Assembly (NCBI RefSeq): GCF_900188125.1 | Contig: NZ_FZOW01000014.1 | Span: 62,001-126,000 of the forward strand | Source: Rhodococcoides kyotonense | Lineage (GTDB): Bacteria > Actinomycetota > Actinomycetes > Mycobacteriales > Mycobacteriaceae | Length of the DNA: 64,000 nt | Direction: 5' to 3' | Shown: in pieces, positions 19,279 through 26,812 of the stretch | Layout of the letters: every line of letters begins with the position of its first letter | How positions within the stretch are numbered: position 1 is the first letter of the stretch | Notes under the pieces: model-generated | Seen by the model: the letters and a program-made list of their open reading frames with translations, nothing else | Told to the model about the DNA's origin: nothing | The model's database searches: none | Translations under genes and position numbers: made by a program

Positions 19279-19318
19279 AAAAAGGAGTAGTTCGCCGATG
19301 GGCGAAATACTCCTTTTT
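19279..19318. terminator. Bidirectional intrinsic terminator between ycnI and narK
   Basis: Near-perfect hairpin: arms AAAAAGGAGTA and TTCGCC pair with GGCGAA and TACTCCTTTTT around a GATG loop, with one unpaired base in each arm. It has A/T tracts on both sides, so it can act in either direction. It lies 20 bases past the ycnI stop and closes the six-gene envelope operon before the narK promoter region. Confidence 0.88.
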
Positions 19319-19338
19319 CCGGGCGATCCGGTCGGACT

Positions 19339-20022
19339 TCAGCTCTTGCGGTTACGCACCACCGCGAACGCGCCGCACCCCAGTGCGAAGACTGCGACCA
19401 CAAGCGCCACTCCAGCCAGGATCGTAGCCCCCGAGTCGGTGTGGTCCATCTCCATCGCCGAACTCTCGGCGGTCGACCCAGTCATACCGTGTTCGTCGGA
19501 TCCGGCGACCGCCGCGGCGAGTGTCAACGTGGGCGCCGGATACTGAGGTTCGTCTCCGCCCTCCGGTGCTTCCTCGATCCAACTCACAACCTCACCGTCG
19601 GAGTACGTCTGGAGGAACTTGAACGTCATCGTCGGTGCCTCAGGAAGCGGGCCGGCCGAGATGTCGAACTCGGCGAATTCCCCGGCGAGTATTCCTGGGC
19701 CGGCTGCAGTCCACACGACGCGATCGACGACCTCGGAGGCGGCGGAGTCACCCGTCGGGGAGGACTTGATCACCTCGTAGTTCCACCCAGTAACAGGCTT
19801 GACTCGAACGGACGCCAGTGGAGCGTCGGACGGCATTGCAAGCTCGACCACGGTGGTCGGCACGTCCTTTTCGTTCGGTACTCGGAATGTGATTTTCGTG
19901 TAGCCACCTTGCGTTGCATCCGGCGCGTAGGCCGAGATGTGCGCGGTCGCAACGCCGGCCATAGGCCCCAGCAGCATCACTGCGGCTGCGATTGCGGCGC
20001 CGATCAATCGACGTGCCTTCAT
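19339..20022 (-). CDS. YcnI-like (DUF1775) copper-binding membrane-anchored protein
   Basis: 227 residues: signal peptide (residues 1-27, cleavage after GVATA), a DUF1775 domain beginning at His28 (HISAYAP), a linker, and a C-terminal membrane helix (about 200-222) followed by RNRKS. In B. subtilis YcnI the mature N-terminal histidine binds Cu(II); the same His is exposed here. ATG at 20022 is chosen over MNHK at 20049 because a GAGGAG ribosome site precedes it. Last gene of the operon, 23 bases after copC-copD, before the terminator. Confidence 0.85.
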   Translation of the reverse strand: MKARRLIGAAIAAAVMLLGPMAGVATAHISAYAPDATQGGYTKITFRVPNEKDVPTTVVELAMPSDAPLASVRVKPVTGWNYEVIKSSPTGDSAASEVVDRVVWTAAGPGILAGEFAEFDISAGPLPEAPTMTFKFLQTYSDGEVVSWIEEAPEGGDEPQYPAPTLTLAAAVAGSDEHGMTGSTAESSAMEMDHTDSGATILAGVALVVAVFALGCGAFAVVRNRKS

Positions 20023-20045
20023 CGAAACTCCTCGTGTCTTGTGGT

Positions 20046-21782
20046 TCATCGGATACGAACAGTGAAAAGTGTTGTCGTCGCGTCGATATCGCTCGTCTGA
20101 GTTGTTACGGCCAACTGCCACAGGCCAGGTACCGGTAACGTCACGCCCGCCACCTCGTAGTGACCGGGGCTGGTGGCGGCTGCCTCGACAGGCACCAGAT
20201 ACTCCCCCGACTCCGAAGTCCAACGCGCGCCGACACGGACCGGATCGACGGTAGCGCCGGCTTCGGAGTAGACAAGGCTCATCGAATTGACACCGGTCCG
20301 TGCAGGATTCACTCCGACGACGACCGAGATGCCGTCGGAGGCCGGCCCGGTCTGTTCGAAAACCGGGAAATACGTGTCCTTGGCAGGCGTGGTCGCCACC
20401 AGCACCGCCGTGATCGCGACGACCAACAGTGAAACACCCGACTCCAGGGCAATCCTCCATCGCAACGGCCGAATGTCGATTCTCCCCACACCTGTGTCGT
20501 GGTCACCTGGCGTGGACGCTTCGAGATCTCCGGTTGCGGCGTTCCCTCCCACCATCGCGTATTCGGGCACCGTTTCGGCAGACCGAATTGGATAGTGGTG
20601 ACGTATCCACCATCTGGCGCCTGCGCCCAGCAGCACCATTGCCACCACGAGAGCGAGCTTGATCAGCAGTAGCTTCCCGTACTCTGTCGACGTCAAGGCC
20701 CCGAGTTCGCGTACCTGTCGCCACGCGGTGAACGATCCCGATACGACAAGCACGAGGATCGACACCGCCGCATATCTGGACCAATTCGGCAACAAGACTG
20801 TCAGAGTCGACGTTTCGGATGGCCGAAGCAGTACCACCATCATCACAAGCCCGCCGAGCCACGCGGACGCTGCGATCAGGTGCAGGACGTCTGCCGGCAG
20901 AGCCAGGTCTACCAGCTCGCCCGCACCAGCATGCCCCACAGCTGACACCGTCAGCGACAGCGGGACAACCGCCACGACTGCACCGAAGATTCCCAACCGC
21001 ACAAGGCGCACACGGCGCACCACGAGGACCAGGGTCAGTGCGAGAAGAGCGAGGCGCACGATGGATACCACTCCGAACCTGGTCCCGAGTACCGGTCCGA
21101 ACAGCGAAGTATCGAACACCGTTGACAATGGAGTTCCAGCGGTGAACGGCCCCTGAAGCAACAACCCTGCGACAGTCGCGGTCACGGCGAGCACCCACCC
21201 GAACACCAGAATGCGGTGGACCACATGGGACCTTCTGCCCTCGCGCCACAATATGGTGACGAACATCAATCCGCCGAGCAACAGAATCAGTCCCACGAAC
21301 AGTGTTCCACGGGCTATGTCGAGCAACCGCGCGGCGCCGACACCTTCGGACTCCTGCGCGGAGGCGGCATCCGAAGCCGCTGTAGCGCTGACCTCGCCGA
21401 CACTGAATGTCGTTGCGCCGAATATGGAATGGGTGTCCTCACTGAGCACCCTCCACAGGACGGTGTATGTCCCGGTTCCCAAAGTCAGCGGTAGCGGGGC
21501 CACGACCACACGACCTTCGTCGCGGGTCGTGATTTCCCCGAGTTCCACCCTCGATCCGTCGGGCGCGAGCACTTTGACTGCACCTGAGGAAATGCCGACT
21601 GCTTCGTCGTATCGCAGCAACATTTCACCGGGCGAGTCCGCCAGTACGGTCCCTTCGCCCGGAAGCGCCTCGAGCAGAGTCGCATGCGCCGATGCCACGG
21701 CAGGCCAACCGATCGTCAGCGCGAGGGAGATCCAACCGAGGACTAGAATCCTGAGCCATCGACGGCTCTTGCCGGAATTCAC
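20046..21782 (-). CDS. CopC-CopD fusion: copper-binding domain plus copper transport membrane domain
   Basis: 578 residues. A signal peptide ends AVASA, so the mature protein starts at His33 (HATLLEALPGEG). The CopC domain includes a later D116-T-H118, giving the His1/Asp/His Cu(II) ligand set known in CopC. From about residue 165 to 440 a CopD-type domain has eight or so membrane segments (LLDIARGTLFVGLILLLGG, HLIAASAWLGGLVMM). A C-terminal soluble domain (YcnJ-like) follows a final helix near 468. GTG start at 21782 overlaps the DUF305 stop (GTGA). CopD/YcnJ relatives import copper. Confidence 0.88.
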   Translation of the reverse strand: MNSGKSRRWLRILVLGWISLALTIGWPAVASAHATLLEALPGEGTVLADSPGEMLLRYDEAVGISSGAVKVLAPDGSRVELGEITTRDEGRVVVAPLPLTLGTGTYTVLWRVLSEDTHSIFGATTFSVGEVSATAASDAASAQESEGVGAARLLDIARGTLFVGLILLLGGLMFVTILWREGRRSHVVHRILVFGWVLAVTATVAGLLLQGPFTAGTPLSTVFDTSLFGPVLGTRFGVVSIVRLALLALTLVLVVRRVRLVRLGIFGAVVAVVPLSLTVSAVGHAGAGELVDLALPADVLHLIAASAWLGGLVMMVVLLRPSETSTLTVLLPNWSRYAAVSILVLVVSGSFTAWRQVRELGALTSTEYGKLLLIKLALVVAMVLLGAGARWWIRHHYPIRSAETVPEYAMVGGNAATGDLEASTPGDHDTGVGRIDIRPLRWRIALESGVSLLVVAITAVLVATTPAKDTYFPVFEQTGPASDGISVVVGVNPARTGVNSMSLVYSEAGATVDPVRVGARWTSESGEYLVPVEAAATSPGHYEVAGVTLPVPGLWQLAVTTQTSDIDATTTLFTVRIR

Positions 21783-22450
21783 AGCGATCCCAGCATCGCC
21801 TGCATGACTGCGATCTCGGATGTCTGCGAGTCCAGAACCTGCTGAGCGAATTCCTTCTCCTGCTCGTTGATTCCCTCGGCCAAAGCATTCATGGCAATCG
21901 GCAGAACGGCCTGATGATGCTCGATCATGATCGTCAGAAACTGCCGATCGAACACTGTGCCAGTCAACGGAATCAACGTCTCGGCTGTTGCTGCCTCCGA
22001 GGTGCCTGCGCTGTGATTGTGGCCCGATACCGACGCCGGATCGGTCGAGGGAACGGGTTGCCCCCATGCGATCGCGATTTCGGACACACGCAGATACCGC
22101 GTGCTCGTATCTGCATCGATCGACGCCGCGAGATCCTTCACCTGCTGGCTGGCAGCCTGCGTCTCTGCCAGAGCTGCCATCTGGCTGGCAACCGCGTCAT
22201 GCGGAGTGATCCACGAGATCATGTAGGTGTCCCAGCCGTTGTACTCGGTGGAGATACCGTTCACCATCGGTGCGCCATTGCCCGGTGGAACGATGCAGCA
22301 CACCTGCCCGACGATGTCCTGGCCGGTCCCGTCCAGGACTGCAGGGGTGTCCTCACCTGACGAGCACCCACCGAGAACGAGCACGACGCCGACGGCGGTC
22401 GCCGCTGCGCGTCCGCGGCCGAAGGACGAGACATTGCGAAATGTGGACAC
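21779..22450 (-). CDS. DUF305 lipoprotein (putative copper-binding helical bundle)
   Basis: 223 residues. A type II signal peptide has lipobox LGGC (Cys29). Two DUF305-like halves are present: a degenerate first one (ISWITPHDAVASQMAALAE) and a clear second one (DRQFLTIMIEHHQAVLPIAMNALAEG, shown in pieces: DRQFLTIMIEHH at 169-179). His178/179 and several methionines (175, 187, 216, 219) are potential metal ligands, as in cyanobacterial CopM, a copper-binding DUF305 protein. HNH at 144-146 and Cys51-Cys52 are further candidates. Translationally coupled to copC-copD. Confidence 0.85.
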   Translation of the reverse strand: MSTFRNVSSFGRGRAAATAVGVVLVLGGCSSGEDTPAVLDGTGQDIVGQVCCIVPPGNGAPMVNGISTEYNGWDTYMISWITPHDAVASQMAALAETQAASQQVKDLAASIDADTSTRYLRVSEIAIAWGQPVPSTDPASVSGHNHSAGTSEAATAETLIPLTGTVFDRQFLTIMIEHHQAVLPIAMNALAEGINEQEKEFAQQVLDSQTSEIAVMQAMLGSL

Positions 22451-22487
22451 GTCCGGTCAACTCCTCATTGCTGGCAGGCACGACATT

Positions 22488-22994
22488 TCAGTTTCCCGAG
22501 TAGTCGACTGAACCGGATGGATTCCATACTGCTTCGGCGCCTGCTTCACCTGTCTGGACGGTCAACACGACGACACCTACCGCTACAACGGTGACCACGA
22601 AGGCCGAAACGATCCCGATCACCGCGTTTCCGGTACGCCCGACAACGACCGCCACGGCGAGAGACACCGCGAACAACACGAGCGATGCTATGAACAACCG
22701 ACCGCCCAAGGCTGCGTGACGGTCGACGATCTCGCCGGTGATATTGCCTTCCAACTGGGCTGCGATCGAGCGCTGCAACACCTCACCGCTCTCCTTCGTG
22801 AGGTAGACCGCAACGACGGCGACAGCCGACAACACCAGGAATGGCCAACGTGCGAACTTCCGCCACCGTGGAACCCACACAGCGAGTCCCGACACCGCTG
22901 CAAGCGGTGCAGCGATGACCGCCAGGTGAAGCACCAGTACATGCACCGGAAGCCCATTGAACATTCCGAACACTTGATTCCACTCCTCTGTCAT
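22488..22994 (-). CDS. DUF2231 four-helix membrane protein
   Basis: 168 residues with four predicted membrane helices (about 16-40, 50-66, 98-118, 122-146). The family signature is visible as GLPVHVLVLHLAVIAAPLA in helix 1 and the HAALGG loop at 93-98. His18, His23 and His93 are the only well-placed histidines and could ligate a heme or metal. DUF2231 proteins are often encoded beside, or fused to, Rieske proteins, which is the case here (Rieske gene immediately upstream). An electron-transfer anchor role is inference. Start ATG 22994. Confidence 0.8.
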   Translation of the reverse strand: MTEEWNQVFGMFNGLPVHVLVLHLAVIAAPLAAVSGLAVWVPRWRKFARWPFLVLSAVAVVAVYLTKESGEVLQRSIAAQLEGNITGEIVDRHAALGGRLFIASLVLFAVSLAVAVVVGRTGNAVIGIVSAFVVTVVAVGVVVLTVQTGEAGAEAVWNPSGSVDYSGN

Positions 22995-23041
22995 TGATTG
23001 TGCGTCGCAGGACTTTCTGCTATCCGCGCGATGAGAGCCGA

Positions 23042-23512
23042 TCAGCCCAGTGAAATCGCGCCACCGGAGACGGTGACGACTTTCTCCGGTAGGGGCTCGG
23101 TCGCCGGACCCTGGAGCACCGAACCGTCGGTGAGCGAGAACTTGCTGTTGTGGCAGGGGCAAATCATCGCGCCGTCCTCGATCGAGGAGATCGCACAGCC
23201 CTGATGGGTGCATACCGACGAAAAGGCCTTGTAACTACCGGAAGTCGGCTGAGTCACGACCACCTCCTGATCCTTGAAGATCACGCCGCCGCCAACGGCA
23301 ACGTCGGCGGCCGACCCCAGAGACACGGGACCATCCGCGGCCTCGGTCGGCACCGCACCACCGATACCGGCAGCCTTGGTAGACGTCTCAGCCACGGACG
23401 ACGAGTCACCGCCGCCACACGCTGCCAGCGTTACGGCTGCCGCTGCGCCTGTTGCCGCAACTACGCTGCCGCGCAGGATTGTTCGACGATCAAGGCTGTT
23501 CATGGTGTTCAT
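23042..23512 (-). CDS. Exported Rieske [2Fe-2S] lipoprotein
   Basis: 156 residues. The N-terminus has a Tat-like twin arginine (DRRTILRG, residues 8-15) and lipobox LAAC (Cys32), so it should be folded and cofactor-loaded before export and then lipid-anchored. The Rieske cluster motifs are complete: CTHQGC (Cys101, His103, Cys106) and CPCHNSKF (Cys118, Cys120, His121); Cys106-Cys120 would form the usual disulfide. It is likely a one-electron carrier on the outer face of the membrane, placed between the propeller and DUF2231 genes. Confidence 0.92.
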   Translation of the reverse strand: MNTMNSLDRRTILRGSVVAATGAAAAVTLAACGGGDSSSVAETSTKAAGIGGAVPTEAADGPVSLGSAADVAVGGGVIFKDQEVVVTQPTSGSYKAFSSVCTHQGCAISSIEDGAMICPCHNSKFSLTDGSVLQGPATEPLPEKVVTVSGGAISLG

Positions 23513-23569
23513 TGGTGATTCCCTTCGAATTGTTCGGTGACATTTGTACGCTCGCGGAGGTGAGCGGGC

Positions 23570-24796
23570 TCAGGAACCATTGGACAGATCCTGGCCGGGA
23601 GTCGGGGTCCCGAAGGCGGAGTACGGCACGAACTGAATCTCGTGCGGCATTGCCTCCGTTGGAATCTCGGCGACAAGCTGCCCTGTCTCGGTTTCCCATA
23701 CCTGGACGCCCTGCACCGGTTCACCCGCGAGTAGGAACGGATAGCGCTCCGTGTCCATACCATGATTGAGCGTCCACAACTCCTTGCCGTCCGGACTGAG
23801 TCCGGTGTGCGCTGGAATTACTGTGCCCTTCGACTCCCACACGGTGGAGTAATTCTCGGTGTCCACCTTGTAGATCAAGTTGTCCGCGGTCGTTATGTAC
23901 ACGAACCTGTTGTCCGGACTCGGGCTGATATGGATGGGATTGCCTGGGATAGGCAGCTTCTGGACGATCTCCAGTGTTTTCGCGTCGATGACCCAGACCT
24001 CCTTGAAGGCCTGTCCTGCCAGCCAGACGTGCTTTCCGTCGGCGGTGAGATTCACCCCGTGCGCCGAGCCCGGAAGTGGAATCTGCTTTGCAATTTCGTT
24101 CGTCGTAACATCGATCACAGCAAGAGTTTTCGCACCGTCGACAGTGACGAACATGTACTGAGTGTCGATGGCCTGGCCCTCCCAGTACATGCTCGGCGAG
24201 ATGTAGTCGGGGCCCTCGCCGACGTCCAATGTCTTGACCTTCGTCATTGTCGCTATGTCGATGACGTCGAGCGTTGCCGCGTATTGATTCGCGACGTACA
24301 TGAATTTGTCGTCGGGAGTCAGCGCAATGTGATGAGATCCCTTGCCCGCGTCCACACGTGCAACTTCTCGCAACGTCAGCGGGTCGTACTCGATCACTGT
24401 CGACACGTCGTAGTTGAACCCTACGGCCGTGAACATTCGCTTGAAGTCCTTCGTGAACACGATGGCGTGCGAATCCCTGACATTGGGGTATTTGTCCGGC
24501 TCGGTCCGTTCGTTGAATGGCCCTTCGTTGGTTATTGCTGTGACCAACTTGTGGGAACGCGCGTCGATGATCATCAGTTTGTTGGCCTGTCCGCCACCGA
24601 TGACCGCAATACCCGCCCATCCGAGAACTCCACCGGCGTTTGCGACATCGGTGAATGCCGGCGCAGTCGGCGTTTCTGCCGCGCCATCATCACCCGATGT
24701 GGAACACGCTGCGAGAGCGACCATTCCCGCAGCCCCTGCCGAGCCCGCAAGGAAGCGTCGGCGGCTGGGCAGGCCAGCTGGAGCGAACTTCTTCAT
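23570..24796 (-). CDS. Tat-exported beta-propeller lipoprotein with a histidine ring
   Basis: 408 residues. A Tat signal SRRRFLAGSAGAAG (11-24) ends in lipobox LAAC (Cys31). The rest is a YVTN/YncE-type propeller with blades of about 40-50 residues, for example ALTPDDKFMYVAN and LSPDGKELWTLN. Histidines recur just before the blade strand in six blades: His110, His155-His156, His246, His289, His330 and His385, seven in all; the blade near residue 199 lacks one. NosZ and cytochrome d1 use propeller histidines to hold cofactors, but there is no CuA domain and no CxxCH heme site, so no enzyme name is given. First gene of the six-gene operon. Confidence 0.85.
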   Translation of the reverse strand: MKKFAPAGLPSRRRFLAGSAGAAGMVALAACSTSGDDGAAETPTAPAFTDVANAGGVLGWAGIAVIGGGQANKLMIIDARSHKLVTAITNEGPFNERTEPDKYPNVRDSHAIVFTKDFKRMFTAVGFNYDVSTVIEYDPLTLREVARVDAGKGSHHIALTPDDKFMYVANQYAATLDVIDIATMTKVKTLDVGEGPDYISPSMYWEGQAIDTQYMFVTVDGAKTLAVIDVTTNEIAKQIPLPGSAHGVNLTADGKHVWLAGQAFKEVWVIDAKTLEIVQKLPIPGNPIHISPSPDNRFVYITTADNLIYKVDTENYSTVWESKGTVIPAHTGLSPDGKELWTLNHGMDTERYPFLLAGEPVQGVQVWETETGQLVAEIPTEAMPHEIQFVPYSAFGTPTPGQDLSNGS

Positions 24797-25482
24797 TCTG
24801 TTCCTCTTTCAAGGGAATTCAGTCGGCGCACATGGAGAGACGACTGATAGTTGAGGGATTCCGAAGACGGGCGACCACTCCGATAGTCGTGAACGGCACG
24901 CCACAAGGCCCTGGTCGGACAAATGCAATGTTCAACAACATTTGTTTCGCTAGGCGGCCGAGTTGGAGTCGTTCAGGTTAACTTCCGCATACATGAAGCA
25001 GAACCGAACCGTGAGAATCGACGTACTCGAGCCACGAAACATACTTTCGCGCAGTCTTATTCAAGATCTGTGAGAGTTTCTTGACAAAACGGAAACACAG
25101 GAATGCAAGTAAAGTAACTTTGCCGACCGAACATGCCGCACATCCACGCAAGCTGCTGGCATCCATGGATTCATCCGTCGAAACAGCGCTCGAAGCGCCG
25201 GCGACATTTCGCGAATACCATGAGTGTGGCCTTGGGCCGCAGGACAACTGGCGGTGTTGTTCACCACTAGCGCCGGCCTCCGTGCCGCGAGTCACGGGCC
25301 GTCATGCCGTCCTCGAGACGCTGGCCACCCGGCAGTTCGACGACGACGCGGCGCAATCGACATTTGTTGCGACAATTGCCGCCCGGGCAACCAAGCAATC
25401 GCGAATCACCGAGGACGAAAAGCTCACGTTCACTCGGTAGGCAGCGTCGATTCGACAAATTCGACGAGACAGGTCGGCGACG
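24797..25482. other. AT-richer intergenic region upstream of the envelope operon
   Basis: 686 bases between the propeller gene start and the MFS gene stop. Visibly poorer in G+C than its surroundings between about 24920 and 25125. It must contain the promoter for the six-gene minus-strand operon. I see an inverted repeat at 24927-24942 and a small palindrome AAAGT-A-ACTTT at 25111-25121. Open frames on either strand here have no recognisable family features or ribosome sites, so no gene is called. Confidence 0.6.
24927..24942. promoter_or_regulatory. Inverted repeat, candidate operator of the envelope operon
   Basis: AATGTT-CAAC-AACATT, a perfect six-base repeat with a four-base spacer, about 130 bases upstream of the propeller start. 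No CsoR-type GC-rich copper operator was seen in this interval. Confidence 0.4.
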
Positions 25483-26742
25483 TCACCAGGTGTCTTCGAG
25501 CATGCGAGGCCTGCAGCAGTAGAAACCAGCCACGAGCAGGACCGCGACACAGCCGGTGAGGGCGAGGATCGGCACACCCCATCCGCCGGACAGCGTGTGC
25601 AGCAGGCCGAACGACAGCGGCCCCATCGACGAGACGACGTACCCGAGTCCCTGAGTGAATCCGGACAGCCCCGACGATCCGGCCGGAGTACGGGTGCGCA
25701 GATTCATCAGCGTCAGCGACATCGGGAACGTCAACGTGCCGAGACCGATCAAGCAGACCCAGACGACGGTGCCCACGGTCGGTGAAAAGTGCAGCCCGGC
25801 GAATCCGACGAGGTAGAACACCGCAGCCGCGACGACGAGACCGTACGGGTTACGCAGACGCGCGCACAGCGACGGCGCCCCGAGCGAGGTGACGAGACCC
25901 ATCGCACCGAACGCCGCGACGGATGCGCCCGCGGGAGCCTCGCCGATACCCGCGTCGGTCAGCAGCGTCGGCAGCCACGTCAGCATCGCGTAGGTGATGA
26001 ACGACGTCATCGCGAACATGCCGACCATGCCCCACGCGAGCGACGACCGCCAGATGCGGCCGGCCGAGTGCTCGTGAACCGCAGCCGACCCCTGCTCCTC
26101 GGACACATCGTTCACATCGTGGCCGCGGCGGGCCCACACGACACCGAGCCACGGCAGCGCCGCTGCCAGACCGACGACGGCCCACACACCGATCGAGAGG
26201 CGCCACCCGTGCGCGTCGGCGACGGGAACAGCCAACAGCGGAGGAACCAGTGTGCTGACCTGCAGTGCGCAGATGTACATCGTGCTGACGATTGCGAGAC
26301 GATCGGAGAAATAGCGCTTCACCAGCGGCGGAATGACGACGTTGCCGATTCCCATACCGGCAAGCGCCACGGCCGAGAGCACCAGCAACGACGCGGTACC
26401 AGGTGCGAACGCGCGTGCGGCCATGCCGACCGTGGTCAGTGTCATCGCGATCAGGGCGGCGCGCTCGAGCCCGGTGCGCTTCGCGATCACAGGCGTGAGC
26501 AGGCCGAACACGGCGAACATCGCGGGCGGCAACATTCCGACGATGCCGACGACCCCGGATCCGAAGTGAAGGTCCTCGCCGATTCGGCCGAACAGTGGAC
26601 TGATACTCGTGACGGCAGCGCGCAGTGTCAGAGCGGAGACGATGACCGCAGCGAAGACCAGAATGCGCCCGCGGACGAGCACTGAGGAGTCGATGCGGTC
26701 TGAAGTCTCGGTGACGGCGCTGGTACCCACGGCAAGAATCAT
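25483..26742 (-). CDS. MFS transporter, CynX/NimT-like
   Basis: 419-residue transporter with about 12 membrane helices. The pattern near the start (LTLRAAVTSISPLFGRIGEDL) and MGIGNVVIPPLVKRYF resemble the CynX/NimT cyanate-nitroimidazole subfamily of MFS permeases. The substrate is unknown. It is divergent from a GntR/FadR-type regulator with only a short gap containing a palindrome, the usual arrangement of a regulator controlling its neighbouring transporter. Confidence 0.82.
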   Translation of the reverse strand: MILAVGTSAVTETSDRIDSSVLVRGRILVFAAVIVSALTLRAAVTSISPLFGRIGEDLHFGSGVVGIVGMLPPAMFAVFGLLTPVIAKRTGLERAALIAMTLTTVGMAARAFAPGTASLLVLSAVALAGMGIGNVVIPPLVKRYFSDRLAIVSTMYICALQVSTLVPPLLAVPVADAHGWRLSIGVWAVVGLAAALPWLGVVWARRGHDVNDVSEEQGSAAVHEHSAGRIWRSSLAWGMVGMFAMTSFITYAMLTWLPTLLTDAGIGEAPAGASVAAFGAMGLVTSLGAPSLCARLRNPYGLVVAAAVFYLVGFAGLHFSPTVGTVVWVCLIGLGTLTFPMSLTLMNLRTRTPAGSSGLSGFTQGLGYVVSSMGPLSFGLLHTLSGGWGVPILALTGCVAVLLVAGFYCCRPRMLEDTW

Positions 26743-26744
26743 AG

Positions 26745-26759
26745 GATGACCGGATCATC
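26745..26759. promoter_or_regulatory. Palindrome between MFS and FadR-type genes, candidate operator
   Basis: GATGA-N5-TCATC lies immediately upstream of the MFS start codon and upstream of the regulator. Position and symmetry fit an autoregulatory GntR-family site. Confidence 0.5.
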
Positions 26760-26812
26760 GGTGGCAAAGCGTTACCATGGCATCGATCGCGAAGAACGAC
26801 GGGGAGACCAAC

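Noticed and set aside
22488-23213. A longer start for the DUF2231 gene reaching into the Rieske gene
   Set aside because: The extra 73 residues are antisense-free but out of frame with Rieske and show no membrane or signal pattern; ATG 22994 gives the normal family N-terminus.
23570-24796. Calling the propeller protein nitrous-oxide reductase or cytochrome cd1 nitrite reductase
   Set aside because: It lacks the C-terminal CuA cupredoxin of NosZ and any CxxCH heme site of NirS, and is about 200 residues shorter than NosZ.
24978-25295. Minus-strand open frame of 105 codons upstream of the propeller gene
   Set aside because: No family features, no ribosome site and atypical composition; most likely non-coding leader or promoter DNA.
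25081-25440. Small plus-strand open frame (119 codons, TTG start) before the MFS gene, with TTGACA at its first bases
   Set aside because: No recognisable fold, no ribosome site, mixed composition; the TTGACA has no -10 element at a proper spacing.
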